50,192 bases of DNA from an uncultured Bacteroidota bacterium (GTDB lineage: Bacteria > Bacteroidota > Bacteroidia > UKL13-3), in the NCBI GenBank assembly GCA_903910445.1, contig CAIVZR010000092.1, positions 1 to 50,192 on the forward strand, written 5' to 3'. This document shows, in pieces, positions 1 through 8,691 of this stretch (position 1 is its first letter; the number at the start of each line of letters is the position of its first letter). Position numbers and translations under genes: made by a program. The notes beneath the pieces were generated by a model. It saw only the letters and a program-made list of their open reading frames with translations, had not been told where the DNA came from and made no database searches.

Positions 1-1
1 T

Positions 2-1096
2 ATTAAGAATGTAGGAACTGTTGCTCAAAGTAATATACCTGTGAGTTATTCATTTGATGGAGGAACCCCGATATCAACTTTTTCGCCTCCGGGAATTTTA
101 TTACCTAACGATATCGACACCATTGTATTCACTACTCCAGTAACTAATGCGATTGGAGTGCATAAACTTAAAGTATTCTCTGCATTATCGGGTGATACTT
201 TGCTAATCAATGACACCTTCACTTATAACTATAAAATTGTAGAGAACAATCCTATTACACTTCCTTTCACCGAAGGCTTCGAAAATATGAGTGCTGACAG
301 CTCGAATAAATTCACCTTCTCAATTAATAATTCAGGTAAGTTTGATTATAACAGTAACGACTCTTTCAACTTATGCAGATTCCGTAATACACCGAATAGT
401 ATTGCAGCGCATTCAGGTATCCGTTTAATAACAATGGATAGAAATGTTCAAGGAAGTACTGATACAAATTTCAGTAATTATTTAACCCTCACGGTAAACC
501 TTACAAATTATCTAATTCAAAATAAGGTGTATCTCGAATTCTATTATAAGAATCAAGGAGATGAAAGACACTCGAATGATAAAGTATGGATTCGCGGATC
601 GATGAATGATACCTGGATTGAAGTTTACACTTTGATTCCTTACGATACCTTGCGTTCAGGTACCTTCTTCCAGATTACCGGAATTCGAATCGACTCAATA
701 CTTAATGCTAATGGACAATCGATGTCGAGCAATACACAAATACGCTGGGGACAACAGGATAATAATCGTGCTACCAGTGATGCTAATACAGCAACTGGAG
801 ATGGAATTAGTTTCGATGATATCCGAATTTACAATATCTCAACAGCAGGTATTCAATCAAACAAAATGTTAGATAATATTAATATTTATCCGAATCCTGC
901 TCATAATGAAATTTGTATTTCTGGTATTGGTGGAAAAGTCAATGTGAGTTTGATGGATGCTTCAGGGAGAACCATCCTTTCTAATATCATTAATGAAAAA
1001 GGAATGATTAATACTTCAACGCTAACTGCAGGAGTTTATCTAATCAATATTTCTAATGCCAATTTCAATATCACTAGAAAAATTATTATTGACTAA
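2..1096 (+). CDS. T9SS-secreted protein, 5'-truncated by window edge
   Basis: The frame is open from base 2, so the gene begins outside the window; the GTG at 41 is only an internal codon. The first ~70 visible residues (VGTVAQSNIPVSYSFDGG and following) look like an adhesion-type Ig-like (CARDB-like) repeat. The middle (about residues 75-265) looks like a jelly-roll/MAM-like beta domain with the FDDIRIY ending common in Bacteroidota surface proteins. The last ~70 residues (INIYPNPAHNE ... GVYLINIS ... KIIID) are a type A C-terminal sorting domain, so the product should leave the cell through the type IX secretion system. The function of the passenger is unknown. A strong hairpin terminator follows. 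Confidence 0.8.
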   Translation: MKNVGTVAQSNIPVSYSFDGGTPISTFSPPGILLPNDIDTIVFTTPVTNAIGVHKLKVFSALSGDTLLINDTFTYNYKIVENNPITLPFTEGFENMSADSSNKFTFSINNSGKFDYNSNDSFNLCRFRNTPNSIAAHSGIRLITMDRNVQGSTDTNFSNYLTLTVNLTNYLIQNKVYLEFYYKNQGDERHSNDKVWIRGSMNDTWIEVYTLIPYDTLRSGTFFQITGIRIDSILNANGQSMSSNTQIRWGQQDNNRATSDANTATGDGISFDDIRIYNISTAGIQSNKMLDNINIYPNPAHNEICISGIGGKVNVSLMDASGRTILSNIINEKGMINTSTLTAGVYLINISNANFNITRKIIID

Positions 1097-1112
1097 TTGA
1101 ATATCAGTTCAT

Positions 1113-1148
1113 AAAAAAAGGCACTGTATTAATACAGTGCCTTTTTTG
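1113..1148. terminator. bidirectional rho-independent terminator
   Basis: A perfect palindrome (AAGGCACTGTATT followed by AATACAGTGCCTT) is flanked by an A-run on the left and a T-run on the right. It lies between the convergent ends of the T9SS gene and the GCS2 gene, so it can stop transcription from both sides. Confidence 0.85.
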
Positions 1149-1167
1149 TTTGTAGTTATTTCGGAAA

Positions 1168-2271
1168 TTAGGTTCCTAAAATTGTTTGAGCTAAGATATA
1201 ATCAACCACATCATTTAAATTCTGTGTATGATTAAACACGGCCAACTGACGATCTGCGCCGGTACCGCGTTCCAGCATTTTCGAGATATAATTTATATCA
1301 TGGCGGCATCCCAATCCATCTACCACATCATCAATGAAATCGAGTAATTCACCAATTAAATAACGCGTATTCACTTCCGATTGTTTACCAAAATCGATAA
1401 GTAATCCATCAATTCCATAACGACTCGCTCTCCATTTATTTTCGTTTAGCAAGGCACGTTTATACACGATGAACGATTGATTGTTTTGACGTAACTGATA
1501 CAACTTAGCACACAAGCATTGAAACAATGCTGTGATGGCCATCGTTTCATCCAGGAGCATTGGAATATCGCAAATACGAAACTCGATGGTATCATAGAAT
1601 GGATGAACACGTAAGTCCCACCATATCTTCTTTGCATTATCAATACAGTTAGTTTTAATTAATAGCTTGATATAGTTATCATACTCTTCAATACTTTCGA
1701 AGTAATCGGGAATACCGGTTCGTGGAAACTTGTCGAATACCTTGGTGCGAAAAGATTTGAAACCTGTATTCCGTCCTTCCCAAAATGGGGAGTTGGTACT
1801 TAGTGCAAAAACGTGCGGCAAAAAATAGCGCACAGTATTGGCAATAAAATTGGCCAGTTCACGATCTTGCATACCCACATGAACATGCAAACCGAAAATT
1901 AAATTACTCCGCGCGGCGTCTTGCATCTCGTTCACAATCTCGTGGTAGCGCGGATTTTCGGTAATCATCTGCTTGTCCCAGCGACTGAAAGGATGCGTAC
2001 CGGAGGCCCCGATACGAAGTCCTAAATCGCCTGCCAAGTTGGATACTGTTCTGCGCAACATGCCCAGATCGGCCCTAGCTTCATCAGTATTCCTGCAAAT
2101 TTTTGTCCCTACTTCCACAACAGCCTGATGCATTTCGGCTTTCACTTGATCTTCCAACAAAATCTTTTGAGCACCTGTTACGATTTTCTGATCATGAGAG
2201 GCTAGCTCCCGTGTTACAGGATCTACAACCATGTATTCCTCTTCAACACCAATGGTAAATTCGTTTGACAT
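1168..2271 (-). CDS. carboxylate-amine ligase, GCS2 / YbdK family
   Basis: The 367-residue protein has the glutamate-cysteine ligase type 2 signature: GVEEEY at residues 8-13, MHQAVVEVGT at 47-56, GLHVHVG at 127-133 and IEFRICDIP near 229-237. The family uses ATP to join a carboxylate to an amine; YbdK-like members show weak glutamate-cysteine ligase activity, but their true substrates are mostly unknown. The gene starts only 3 bases after the ATP-grasp gene and ends a three-gene operon with an esterase. Two different amide-forming ligases side by side suggest a small-molecule or peptide conjugation pathway rather than glutathione synthesis. Family assignment is firm; the substrate is unknown. 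Confidence 0.85.
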   Translation of the reverse strand: MSNEFTIGVEEEYMVVDPVTRELASHDQKIVTGAQKILLEDQVKAEMHQAVVEVGTKICRNTDEARADLGMLRRTVSNLAGDLGLRIGASGTHPFSRWDKQMITENPRYHEIVNEMQDAARSNLIFGLHVHVGMQDRELANFIANTVRYFLPHVFALSTNSPFWEGRNTGFKSFRTKVFDKFPRTGIPDYFESIEEYDNYIKLLIKTNCIDNAKKIWWDLRVHPFYDTIEFRICDIPMLLDETMAITALFQCLCAKLYQLRQNNQSFIVYKRALLNENKWRASRYGIDGLLIDFGKQSEVNTRYLIGELLDFIDDVVDGLGCRHDINYISKMLERGTGADRQLAVFNHTQNLNDVVDYILAQTILGT

Positions 2272-2274
2272 AAA

Positions 2275-3312
2275 TTATTTAGCTTTTCTAACGGTGATTT
2301 TTTTAGGTGCATCGGTGGCTGCTTTTTTAGCAACAGTTTTCTTTTCAGAAACATTTTCGATTTTCTTACCCGAGATGGTTTGTTGCATGAAAGTTCCCCA
2401 GGTTAAATTCATAACACCTGGTTTGTATTGTTTCGCTTTTTCAATAGCAAAATCGGCAGCAGTTTCCACTACCCAATCAAAATTCTCTTGTCCAACACTT
2501 TTATAATCAGCATCTGGAGCTGGGTTGCAGAAATCAATCGCGTAAGGAATTCCATCTCGCACCGCGAACTCTACCGTATTGAAATCGTATCCCAACGCTA
2601 TGTTTAGTCGCAATACATAATCATGAATGGTATTTAGCAATTCCTTAGAAGCTTCTCCTTTGGCGCTTTCATAGCGCAAGTGATGTGGATTATCGGGCTC
2701 GTAACGCATGATTCGAACGTGCTTCCCTCCGATGCAGTAGCATCTAAAATAATCGGTAAACTCAATGGCTTCTTGCAAGAGCATCACCAATTGTCCTGTT
2801 TCATTATATTTCTCAAAAAAATCGTCCGATGAATCCAATTTATATACACTCTTCCAGCCACCGCCATCAAAGGGTTTCATAAACATGGATGGGCCTAAGT
2901 ACTTGAACATTCCATCCCAGTCCATCGGGAATTTTAAATTACGAAATGATTTATCGGTGGTATCATTTGGTTGATCTTTTGAAGGTAATAATACTGTTTT
3001 GGGAACAGGCACACCTACCTTAATCGCTAATGAATTATTGAAAAATTTCTCATCGGCACTCCACCAGAAGGGATTGTTTACCACTGCTGTTCCAGTAATG
3101 GCAGCATTTTTAAGCATCCCTCTATAGAACGGGATATCCTGACTAATTCGGTCGAAAATCACGGCATAGCCTTGTTCTTCACCTTGAATAACTTTATCAA
3201 TCATTACGGGTTCGGCAATGATACCGGATACATTTTTTTCGTTGATTCGAGCTACGAATGCCTCGGGGAAACTACTTTCCATCCCATGCAGAATACCTAT
3301 CTTCTTTGTCAT
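2275..3312 (-). CDS. ATP-grasp domain ligase with basic C-terminal tail
   Basis: A 345-residue protein with an ATP-grasp fold: the nucleotide-binding lysine and glycine loop at FMKPFDGGGWKSV (K146) and the metal-binding AIDFCNP (D260, N263). This superfamily makes carboxylate-amine or -thiol bonds through acyl-phosphates. It lies between an esterase gene (50 bases upstream) and a GCS2 ligase gene (3 bases downstream), so the three are probably co-transcribed. The last ~30 residues (from about 316) are an unusual Lys/Ala-rich tail with repeated KK pairs, after the catalytic domain ends. The amine and carboxylate substrates are not predictable from the sequence. Confidence 0.8.
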   Translation of the reverse strand: MTKKIGILHGMESSFPEAFVARINEKNVSGIIAEPVMIDKVIQGEEQGYAVIFDRISQDIPFYRGMLKNAAITGTAVVNNPFWWSADEKFFNNSLAIKVGVPVPKTVLLPSKDQPNDTTDKSFRNLKFPMDWDGMFKYLGPSMFMKPFDGGGWKSVYKLDSSDDFFEKYNETGQLVMLLQEAIEFTDYFRCYCIGGKHVRIMRYEPDNPHHLRYESAKGEASKELLNTIHDYVLRLNIALGYDFNTVEFAVRDGIPYAIDFCNPAPDADYKSVGQENFDWVVETAADFAIEKAKQYKPGVMNLTWGTFMQQTISGKKIENVSEKKTVAKKAATDAPKKITVRKAK

Positions 3313-3362
3313 ATGTGTTAAAAATTTAGTGCTTTTAATTTAATATTTATTAATGCGTGATT

Positions 3363-4073
3363 TTAATTTTCTATTTGTGCTAAGTAATCGGGGAACATGC
3401 GGCACCAGGCAGGCCAGTCATGGGCCAGCCCCGATCGAATATCCAACCAATGTGGTATGCTTTTTTGATGTAAGATATGCGATAATTGAATATTCGAGTC
3501 TTTGCAAAAATCTTCATTACTCGTTCCCAAGGCAATTTTAAGTTGCCATAAATTTGCATCATTGGCATTTAGTAAGAAGTCGAGCGGATTATTAAAGAAC
3601 ACCTCTTCATTATAAAATCCATCCAGGCGAGGCTTGATATCAAATGCTCCTCCCATAGAAAAGAGGTATTTGGTTTTATCAGGATGTTTCAAAGCATAGT
3701 TGGCTGCATGATAACCTCCAAAGCTGCATCCAGCAACACCCAATTTTTGGGTATTACATTCATTCAAAATTTGAGGCACCAGTTCTTCATTCAGAAATTT
3801 GTCATATAGCGCATAATTATGAATCCGTTGCGAAGGAAGCAGACTCTCATTATAGAAACTGAGGGAATCGATGGTATCGATACAAAAAATTTTAATTTTC
3901 CCTGATTCAATAAAGGGTGCGGCAGCGGCGATAAGATTGAAATCCTTATTCTGACTGTATCTCCCAAGGCTAGTAGGAAAGGCTAGTATGGGATATCCCC
4001 AATGACCGTATACTTCCATCTCCAACGATATACCTAGATTACCAGAGAATATTTTGGAGTAATTTTCTACCAT
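3363..4073 (-). CDS. putative esterase, alpha/beta hydrolase (first gene of ligase operon)
   Basis: A 236-residue alpha/beta hydrolase of the esterase D/Fes-like group. The nucleophile elbow is GCSFGG (S117) and the probable catalytic histidine is in GLAHDWPAW (H218); an acidic residue around 186-191 could complete the triad. No signal peptide is seen, so it is probably cytoplasmic. It is the first gene of the operon that continues with the ATP-grasp and GCS2 ligases. A textbook Bacteroidota promoter sits 21-51 bases upstream of the ATG. It may hydrolyse or transfer an ester of the ligase product. Substrate unknown. Confidence 0.8.
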   Translation of the reverse strand: MVENYSKIFSGNLGISLEMEVYGHWGYPILAFPTSLGRYSQNKDFNLIAAAAPFIESGKIKIFCIDTIDSLSFYNESLLPSQRIHNYALYDKFLNEELVPQILNECNTQKLGVAGCSFGGYHAANYALKHPDKTKYLFSMGGAFDIKPRLDGFYNEEVFFNNPLDFLLNANDANLWQLKIALGTSNEDFCKDSNIQLSHILHQKSIPHWLDIRSGLAHDWPAWCRMFPDYLAQIEN

Positions 4074-4093
4074 ATCAGTCTAATTGTTTTTTA

Positions 4094-4124
4094 CAAAGCT
4101 AAAAATCAAATGAAGAAATCCAAA
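4094..4124 (-). promoter_or_regulatory. Bacteroidota sigma-A promoter of the esterase/ligase operon
   Basis: Read on the minus strand: TTTG (4124-4121), exactly 19 bases, then TAGCTTTG (4101-4094). This is a full match to the Bacteroides-type consensus TTTG-N19-TAnnTTTG. Expected transcription start is near 4087, 14 bases before the ATG at 4073. Confidence 0.75.
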
Positions 4125-4167
4125 TTAATTTAAACCTAATTTAAAAAAATATAATTTCGCGCATTGC

Positions 4168-4950
4168 ATGTACGTATATAAAATATTATCTGAATTTCTA
4201 AAAAGAGAGGTCACCGTTGAACTCTTCATCCCTAATGATGCTGCCAAACAGGAGCATCGATTGGAGTTATTGATTTTGAATGATGGGCAGGATACCAAGC
4301 AATTGAACTTACTACCCACCTTACAAAATGTATATGCCGATGGTCAAATGAAACCTATGGTGATTGCCGCTGTATATGCTGATAAACATAGGCTCGACGA
4401 CTATGGCGTTGCTGCAGTTCTTGATTCAAAACGCAGAGGTAAAAGTGCTAAATCCTATCAATTATTTCTCACGCGTGAATTGATTCCTTATGTATTAGAG
4501 AAGATTCATATCAACGCTTTTCAACGAATTCATATCGCAGGCTTCTCAATGGGTGCCCTAAGCGCCTTTGATACTGCATGGAAGAACGATCATCTCTTCT
4601 ACTCAGCAGCCTGTTTCTCTGGATCTTTTTGGTGGCGCAGTCAGGATTTACATCAGGGATATAATGATGCATTTCATCGAATCATACATGAGCGGGTGAA
4701 ACAAACATTGCTCAAGCCTCGACTTAAATTTTGGTTTCAAACAGGAGGACAAGATGAGGTAACAGATCGTAATGCCAATGGATTGATTGATAGCATCGAT
4801 GACACCAACGACTTAATTGGGCTATTGCTAGATAAGGGTTATCGTATGTTTATCGATATCTATTATCGAGAGGTAGCCGAAGGAAAACACAACTATGAAA
4901 CCTGGGGATTGGTGTTTCCTGAATACTTGGTTTGGCTTAATTATATATAG
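4168..4950 (+). CDS. putative esterase with calcium-loop-like insert
   Basis: A 260-residue protein of the PF00756-type esterase group, divergently oriented from the esterase/ligase operon, 94 bases away. The nucleophile elbow is GFSMG (S127) and the likely catalytic histidine is in EGKHNYETW (H241). Between them, at residues 200-212, is DRNANGLIDSIDD, whose Asp/Asn/Gly spacing resembles an EF-hand or dockerin calcium loop. There is no signal peptide. No clear TAnnTTTG box was found upstream. The second hydrolase beside the ligases hints that both act on the same ester-containing metabolite. Confidence 0.75.
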   Translation: MYVYKILSEFLKREVTVELFIPNDAAKQEHRLELLILNDGQDTKQLNLLPTLQNVYADGQMKPMVIAAVYADKHRLDDYGVAAVLDSKRRGKSAKSYQLFLTRELIPYVLEKIHINAFQRIHIAGFSMGALSAFDTAWKNDHLFYSAACFSGSFWWRSQDLHQGYNDAFHRIIHERVKQTLLKPRLKFWFQTGGQDEVTDRNANGLIDSIDDTNDLIGLLLDKGYRMFIDIYYREVAEGKHNYETWGLVFPEYLVWLNYI

Positions 4951-4960
4951 TTAGAATAAA

Positions 4961-4991
4961 TTTGGTGATATGAGTTGACTTATTATTTTTG
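4961..4991 (+). promoter_or_regulatory. Bacteroidota sigma-A promoter of the cytochrome gene
   Basis: TTTG (4961-4964), a 19-base spacer and TATTTTTG (4984-4991) match the consensus exactly. The start codon follows at 5019. Confidence 0.75.
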
Positions 4992-5018
4992 TCTTCACAA
5001 ATCTAATCACCAAATCTA

Positions 5019-6002
5019 ATGAAGAAGTTTTTAAAAATCTCTGGAATTCTTATTCTTATTGTTTTTATTGGCGTACTGGGATTACTCAGTTACGTAAAAT
5101 TTGCATTGCCTAATGTGGGTCCAGCATCCGATATCAAGGTAGAAATGACCGAGGCAAATATTGCCCGGGGCAAGTATTTAGCCACCCATGTTACGGTATG
5201 TATGGATTGCCATAGCACCCGCAACTGGAGCGAGTTTTCAGGGCCACTAGTTGATGGTACCATTGGCAATGGTGGAGAAACCTTCGACAAGAGTGTGGGC
5301 ATGCCAGGCGCCTATTATTCGGCAAATATTACACCTTATGGTATCAGTAATTGGACAGATGGAGAAATATTCAGAGCCATCACTACTGGTGTGAGAAAGA
5401 ATGGCAAACCTATTTTTCCTGTAATGCCACATCCAGCATACGGGCAAGGCGATGCTGAGGATATCAAATGTATCATTGCTTATTTAAGAAACCTTACTCC
5501 AATTGAAAAGAAAGTACAGGAATCGCATTCCGATTTCCCTATGAATTTTATCATCAATACCATTCCGCAAAAGGCCAATCTGCAACCACATCCATCGGAA
5601 GAGAATACTCTTGAATATGGCAAATACCTCACCACCATTGCAGCTTGCAGAGATTGCCATACCCCTTTTGAAAAGGGTAATTACGATTTAACGATGGCCT
5701 ATTCGGGAGGTCGTGTTTTTGATTTGCCTTGGGGGAAAATCACAACACCCAATATCACACCTGATACTGAAACAGGTATTGGCAATTGGACAAAAGATGC
5801 ATTCATTGCTCGATTCAAATCTTATGTCGATAGCAATAACAATCCAATTCATACTCCTGTAAAACCTAATGACTTCAATACATTTATGCCATGGACGATG
5901 TATGGAGGTATGACACAAAAGGATTTAGGCGCTATTTATGAGTACTTGAGAACGTTGGCACCCATTAAGCACGTCACTGTGAAGTTCGTCCCTAAAAGCT
6001 AA
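5019..6002 (+). CDS. membrane-anchored dihaem c-type cytochrome
   Basis: A 327-residue protein with one N-terminal membrane segment (residues ~6-28) and two haem c domains. CxxCH motifs are at 61-65 (CMDCH) and 210-214 (CRDCH); possible sixth ligands are methionines in PVMPHPAYG (M136) and FNTFMPWTMYGG near the C-terminus. The arrangement suggests a periplasmic electron carrier anchored in the inner membrane, like the cytochrome subunits that pair with alcohol dehydrogenases or other quinone-linked dehydrogenases. No such partner is beside it; it is a single-gene unit with its own promoter and terminator. Confidence 0.85.
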   Translation: MKKFLKISGILILIVFIGVLGLLSYVKFALPNVGPASDIKVEMTEANIARGKYLATHVTVCMDCHSTRNWSEFSGPLVDGTIGNGGETFDKSVGMPGAYYSANITPYGISNWTDGEIFRAITTGVRKNGKPIFPVMPHPAYGQGDAEDIKCIIAYLRNLTPIEKKVQESHSDFPMNFIINTIPQKANLQPHPSEENTLEYGKYLTTIAACRDCHTPFEKGNYDLTMAYSGGRVFDLPWGKITTPNITPDTETGIGNWTKDAFIARFKSYVDSNNNPIHTPVKPNDFNTFMPWTMYGGMTQKDLGAIYEYLRTLAPIKHVTVKFVPKS

Positions 6003-6027
6003 GTTATTATCATAAATTAGCTAACAT

Positions 6028-6064
6028 AAAAAAACCGCCATTGAAATTCAGTGGCGGTTTTTAA
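6028..6064. terminator. bidirectional terminator between cytochrome and ppiD-like gene
   Basis: Stem AAAACCGCCA (6031-6040) pairs with TGGCGGTTTT (6052-6061). An inner TGAA/TTCA pairing lies between the arms, and A- and T-runs flank the hairpin. It lies between convergent genes. Confidence 0.85.
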
Positions 6065-6080
6065 TTTGATTAGTTAATAC

Positions 6081-8195
6081 TTAGAAGCGATAACGGAAGT
6101 CTTTAACTTTATATTTAGTTTTTAATGCCTCACTAACATACGTTTCAGTACGTTGTTTTGACTCGTTAATCTTGCTATCTTGTTGTGCTTTTATCATCAT
6201 TGGATCAGGAGCAGTACCGTCTAAAACCTCAGTAACATAAATAACATAAACCCCATTGGCACCTTGAATAGGCTTACTGAATTTTTGTTTTGGTAAAGTC
6301 ACCATATTTGCCAATACTTCTGGTTCGTTTCCAATATATTCTAAGTATGAATTAGCGAATACAGCACCTCTAATATCTTGAGCTACCGAACCAAAGCTTA
6401 TTGCCAATTGTTCAGGAGTTTGAGCATTCTTCAAATTCTCATTGAATTTTTCAATCAATACCTTTCCTTTTTTGTCTTTCAATGCCAAGGCTTGGAGGTC
6501 GCTGATTTCTTCTTGGCTCAAATAACCTTCAGGTAAAATTTCTTTTAAGCATGCCAATACATATTTATCATCAACAGTATAAAGTGAAGATACTTCATCC
6601 TTCTTTGCACGATAAGCCCATGAAAGTACTGATTTTGGGTTTTGCAATCCTGGCATATTACGATTGGTATTGCTTAAATCGGTAGTACGCATTGGGATAT
6701 TTCTTTCTTTACAAGCAGCAGCAAAAGTTTCGTAATCCTTGCTTCTGCTTGCTAATTCAGCTACTGAGTTATAAGCAGCATCTAATGTTTTTTGCGAAGA
6801 CATTACTTTCTTGCTAAGAGTAGCAATCACAATTTTCTTGCGAGTAGGTGCATACGTTACTTTGATTACGTGTGCTCCGAATTGTGTTTTAGCCACAGTC
6901 ATTTGTCCGGCAGGTGTGCGTTTTACAGCATCTTCAAATTCTTTAACCATATTACCTGGTTTGAACCATCCTAAGTCACCACCTTTGCTCGCAGTACCAT
7001 CGGTACCATATTGCATGGCCATTTCCGCGAATGTTTTCTTACCACTTTTAATATCGTTCATGTACTCAGTTGCTTTTGCTATAGCATCGGCAGTATCTTT
7101 AGCAGTAGATCCAACCACTTTAACTAAGATATGACTAGCTCTGTAATAAGTGATGGTATCTTCTTTGGTATTAACCAATTTAGCAATTTTAATTTCACCG
7201 TTCTCTTCGTATGGTCCAACCACTTTACCCACTGGAGCATTGAATAATGAATCTTCTAATTTCGGATCCATTTCGCCATGTCCCATAGCAGTAGGGTTGT
7301 AAACACCACCATTTTTAGATACAAACTCCGAATCATTTTTTGATGTTGAAAATCCTTCTGACATCATTTTAGCCCAAGCATTTACTTCAGCTGTATCTTC
7401 ACTTGAAGGGATAAAATCGAAATAAACATAATTCAATTTACGAACCTCTTCATCACGTTTGTATTTTTCTTTATTCTTTTTGTAGTATGCAGTAACTTCA
7501 TCAGGTGTTACTTTAAGAGTAGTATCGCTATAGTTAGCATATTGTTGAGAAACGTATTGGAATGAAACCTTTTTGTTAGCATCATTGAATTGGTTTTTCA
7601 CCTCAAGAGTTGTAACGTATACACCGCTTTTGGCCATCGCATTGTATTTGTTAATCATGCGAGAAGTGGTAAGATATTCTTCGAATGGAGCCCATTGGGT
7701 GTGTATTTCACCTGTTGCATCATCATCCAAACGCTTTAAGAAACTCTTGGCAGCATTCGGGTCGAATGTTCCACCTTGAGGAGTAAAAGCACCTTTAACC
7801 TCTTCAGTAACAAATTCAAGAGAAGTACAAACGGTGTAGATTTCTTGTCCGGTAACATCAATACCTAATTTATCGTATTGAGGCTTCATCACTTTATCCT
7901 GGATATAACGTTGCCAGATTTGTTCTCTGATGCCTTCCTTTCTTTGCTCATCAATTGTTTGATTTGGATTTGCTTTTGTCATTTTATCAACTTCAACAGC
8001 AACTTTATTTTCAAATTCTTTGTAGTCAATTTTATCTCCATCGATACTACCAATGCTACTGTCGTCGTTAGATTTGCCAAAAACCGAGTTTCTGCCCGAT
8101 AATGCATCCTGAACCAAAAACATGAATAATGCTAGCGAAATAACTACTACCGAGATTTTCCCTCCTTTATTGCGCAGTGTTTGAATAACTCCCAT
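6081..8195 (-). CDS. periplasmic peptidylprolyl isomerase (PpiD/SurA-like)
   Basis: A 704-residue protein with one N-terminal membrane helix (~residues 13-30), a SurA_N-like chaperone domain up to ~230, a parvulin domain at about 350-455 (YRASHILVK ... GGDLGWF ... FGAHVIKV) and a long C-terminal chaperone part. PpiD-like proteins sit in the inner membrane and help newly exported outer-membrane and periplasmic proteins fold, with cis/trans isomerisation of prolyl bonds. The length fits Bacteroidota PpiD homologues. It is a single-gene unit with its own promoter (8230-8260) and a shared terminator. Confidence 0.9.
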   Translation of the reverse strand: MGVIQTLRNKGGKISVVVISLALFMFLVQDALSGRNSVFGKSNDDSSIGSIDGDKIDYKEFENKVAVEVDKMTKANPNQTIDEQRKEGIREQIWQRYIQDKVMKPQYDKLGIDVTGQEIYTVCTSLEFVTEEVKGAFTPQGGTFDPNAAKSFLKRLDDDATGEIHTQWAPFEEYLTTSRMINKYNAMAKSGVYVTTLEVKNQFNDANKKVSFQYVSQQYANYSDTTLKVTPDEVTAYYKKNKEKYKRDEEVRKLNYVYFDFIPSSEDTAEVNAWAKMMSEGFSTSKNDSEFVSKNGGVYNPTAMGHGEMDPKLEDSLFNAPVGKVVGPYEENGEIKIAKLVNTKEDTITYYRASHILVKVVGSTAKDTADAIAKATEYMNDIKSGKKTFAEMAMQYGTDGTASKGGDLGWFKPGNMVKEFEDAVKRTPAGQMTVAKTQFGAHVIKVTYAPTRKKIVIATLSKKVMSSQKTLDAAYNSVAELASRSKDYETFAAACKERNIPMRTTDLSNTNRNMPGLQNPKSVLSWAYRAKKDEVSSLYTVDDKYVLACLKEILPEGYLSQEEISDLQALALKDKKGKVLIEKFNENLKNAQTPEQLAISFGSVAQDIRGAVFANSYLEYIGNEPEVLANMVTLPKQKFSKPIQGANGVYVIYVTEVLDGTAPDPMMIKAQQDSKINESKQRTETYVSEALKTKYKVKDFRYRF

Positions 8196-8229
8196 ATAAT
8201 TTTAGATATTTATTTTTTTTTGAAGCGTG

Positions 8230-8260
8230 CAAAAGTATGAAAAACTGCCGCAATACCCAA
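8230..8260 (-). promoter_or_regulatory. promoter of the PpiD-like gene
   Basis: Read on the minus strand: TTG (8260-8258), 20 bases, TACTTTTG (8237-8230). The spacing is within the 17-23 range described for Flavobacterium. The ATG is at 8195. Confidence 0.65.
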
Positions 8261-8638
8261 GATTTTTTAAGGGTATAAAAAATATGTCTGTATTATTACC
8301 TATAATTCTTTTGAAAGTCAGTAAAATTGGGGCGAGTAGCTTATAAAAATGAAATGCGGAAAGCGCCCTTTTGGGTTTCATTCCGAATTTTCAAATAGTT
8401 TTATAACAGGAAACTGGAATATTTTGGAATCGAGTTAATGATTGATTAAAGAAGGATAATCAACAAAATAATGATCAAAATAAGTGCAGTTCCTGAGATC
8501 TAAACAAAAGCGGTAAAGTTTCTTTGGCATATCATTCAATCGTGGTTTAGATGTATAAATTTATAATTTGAAGAAGTAAAATCAACATAGCTTATTTGCA
8601 GAACACTGATACAATAGATCAATTCATTCACATAAAAA
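8261..8638. other. gene-free stretch, nothing convincing
   Basis: Both flanking genes are on the minus strand. Apart from a weak AATGAAA ... TTTCATT pairing near 8349-8384, I see no open frame, repeat or promoter of note. A small RNA cannot be excluded. Confidence 0.3.
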
Positions 8639-8666
8639 AAAGGCTGCTCAAAAATGAACAGCCTCT
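8639..8666 (-). terminator. terminator of the Hsp20 gene
   Basis: AGGCTGCTCA (8641-8650) and TGAACAGCCT (8655-8664) form a 10-pair stem with one G-U pair and a 4-base loop. On the minus strand the hairpin is followed by a T-run. Confidence 0.8.
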
Positions 8667-8691
8667 CCTTCCAATCACTTTACTAACTCAC

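Noticed and set aside
8349-8384. AATGAAA ... TTTCATT pairing in the 8.3 kb intergenic region
   Set aside because: The stem is short and AT-rich with a 22-base loop; such pairings are expected by chance in this composition.
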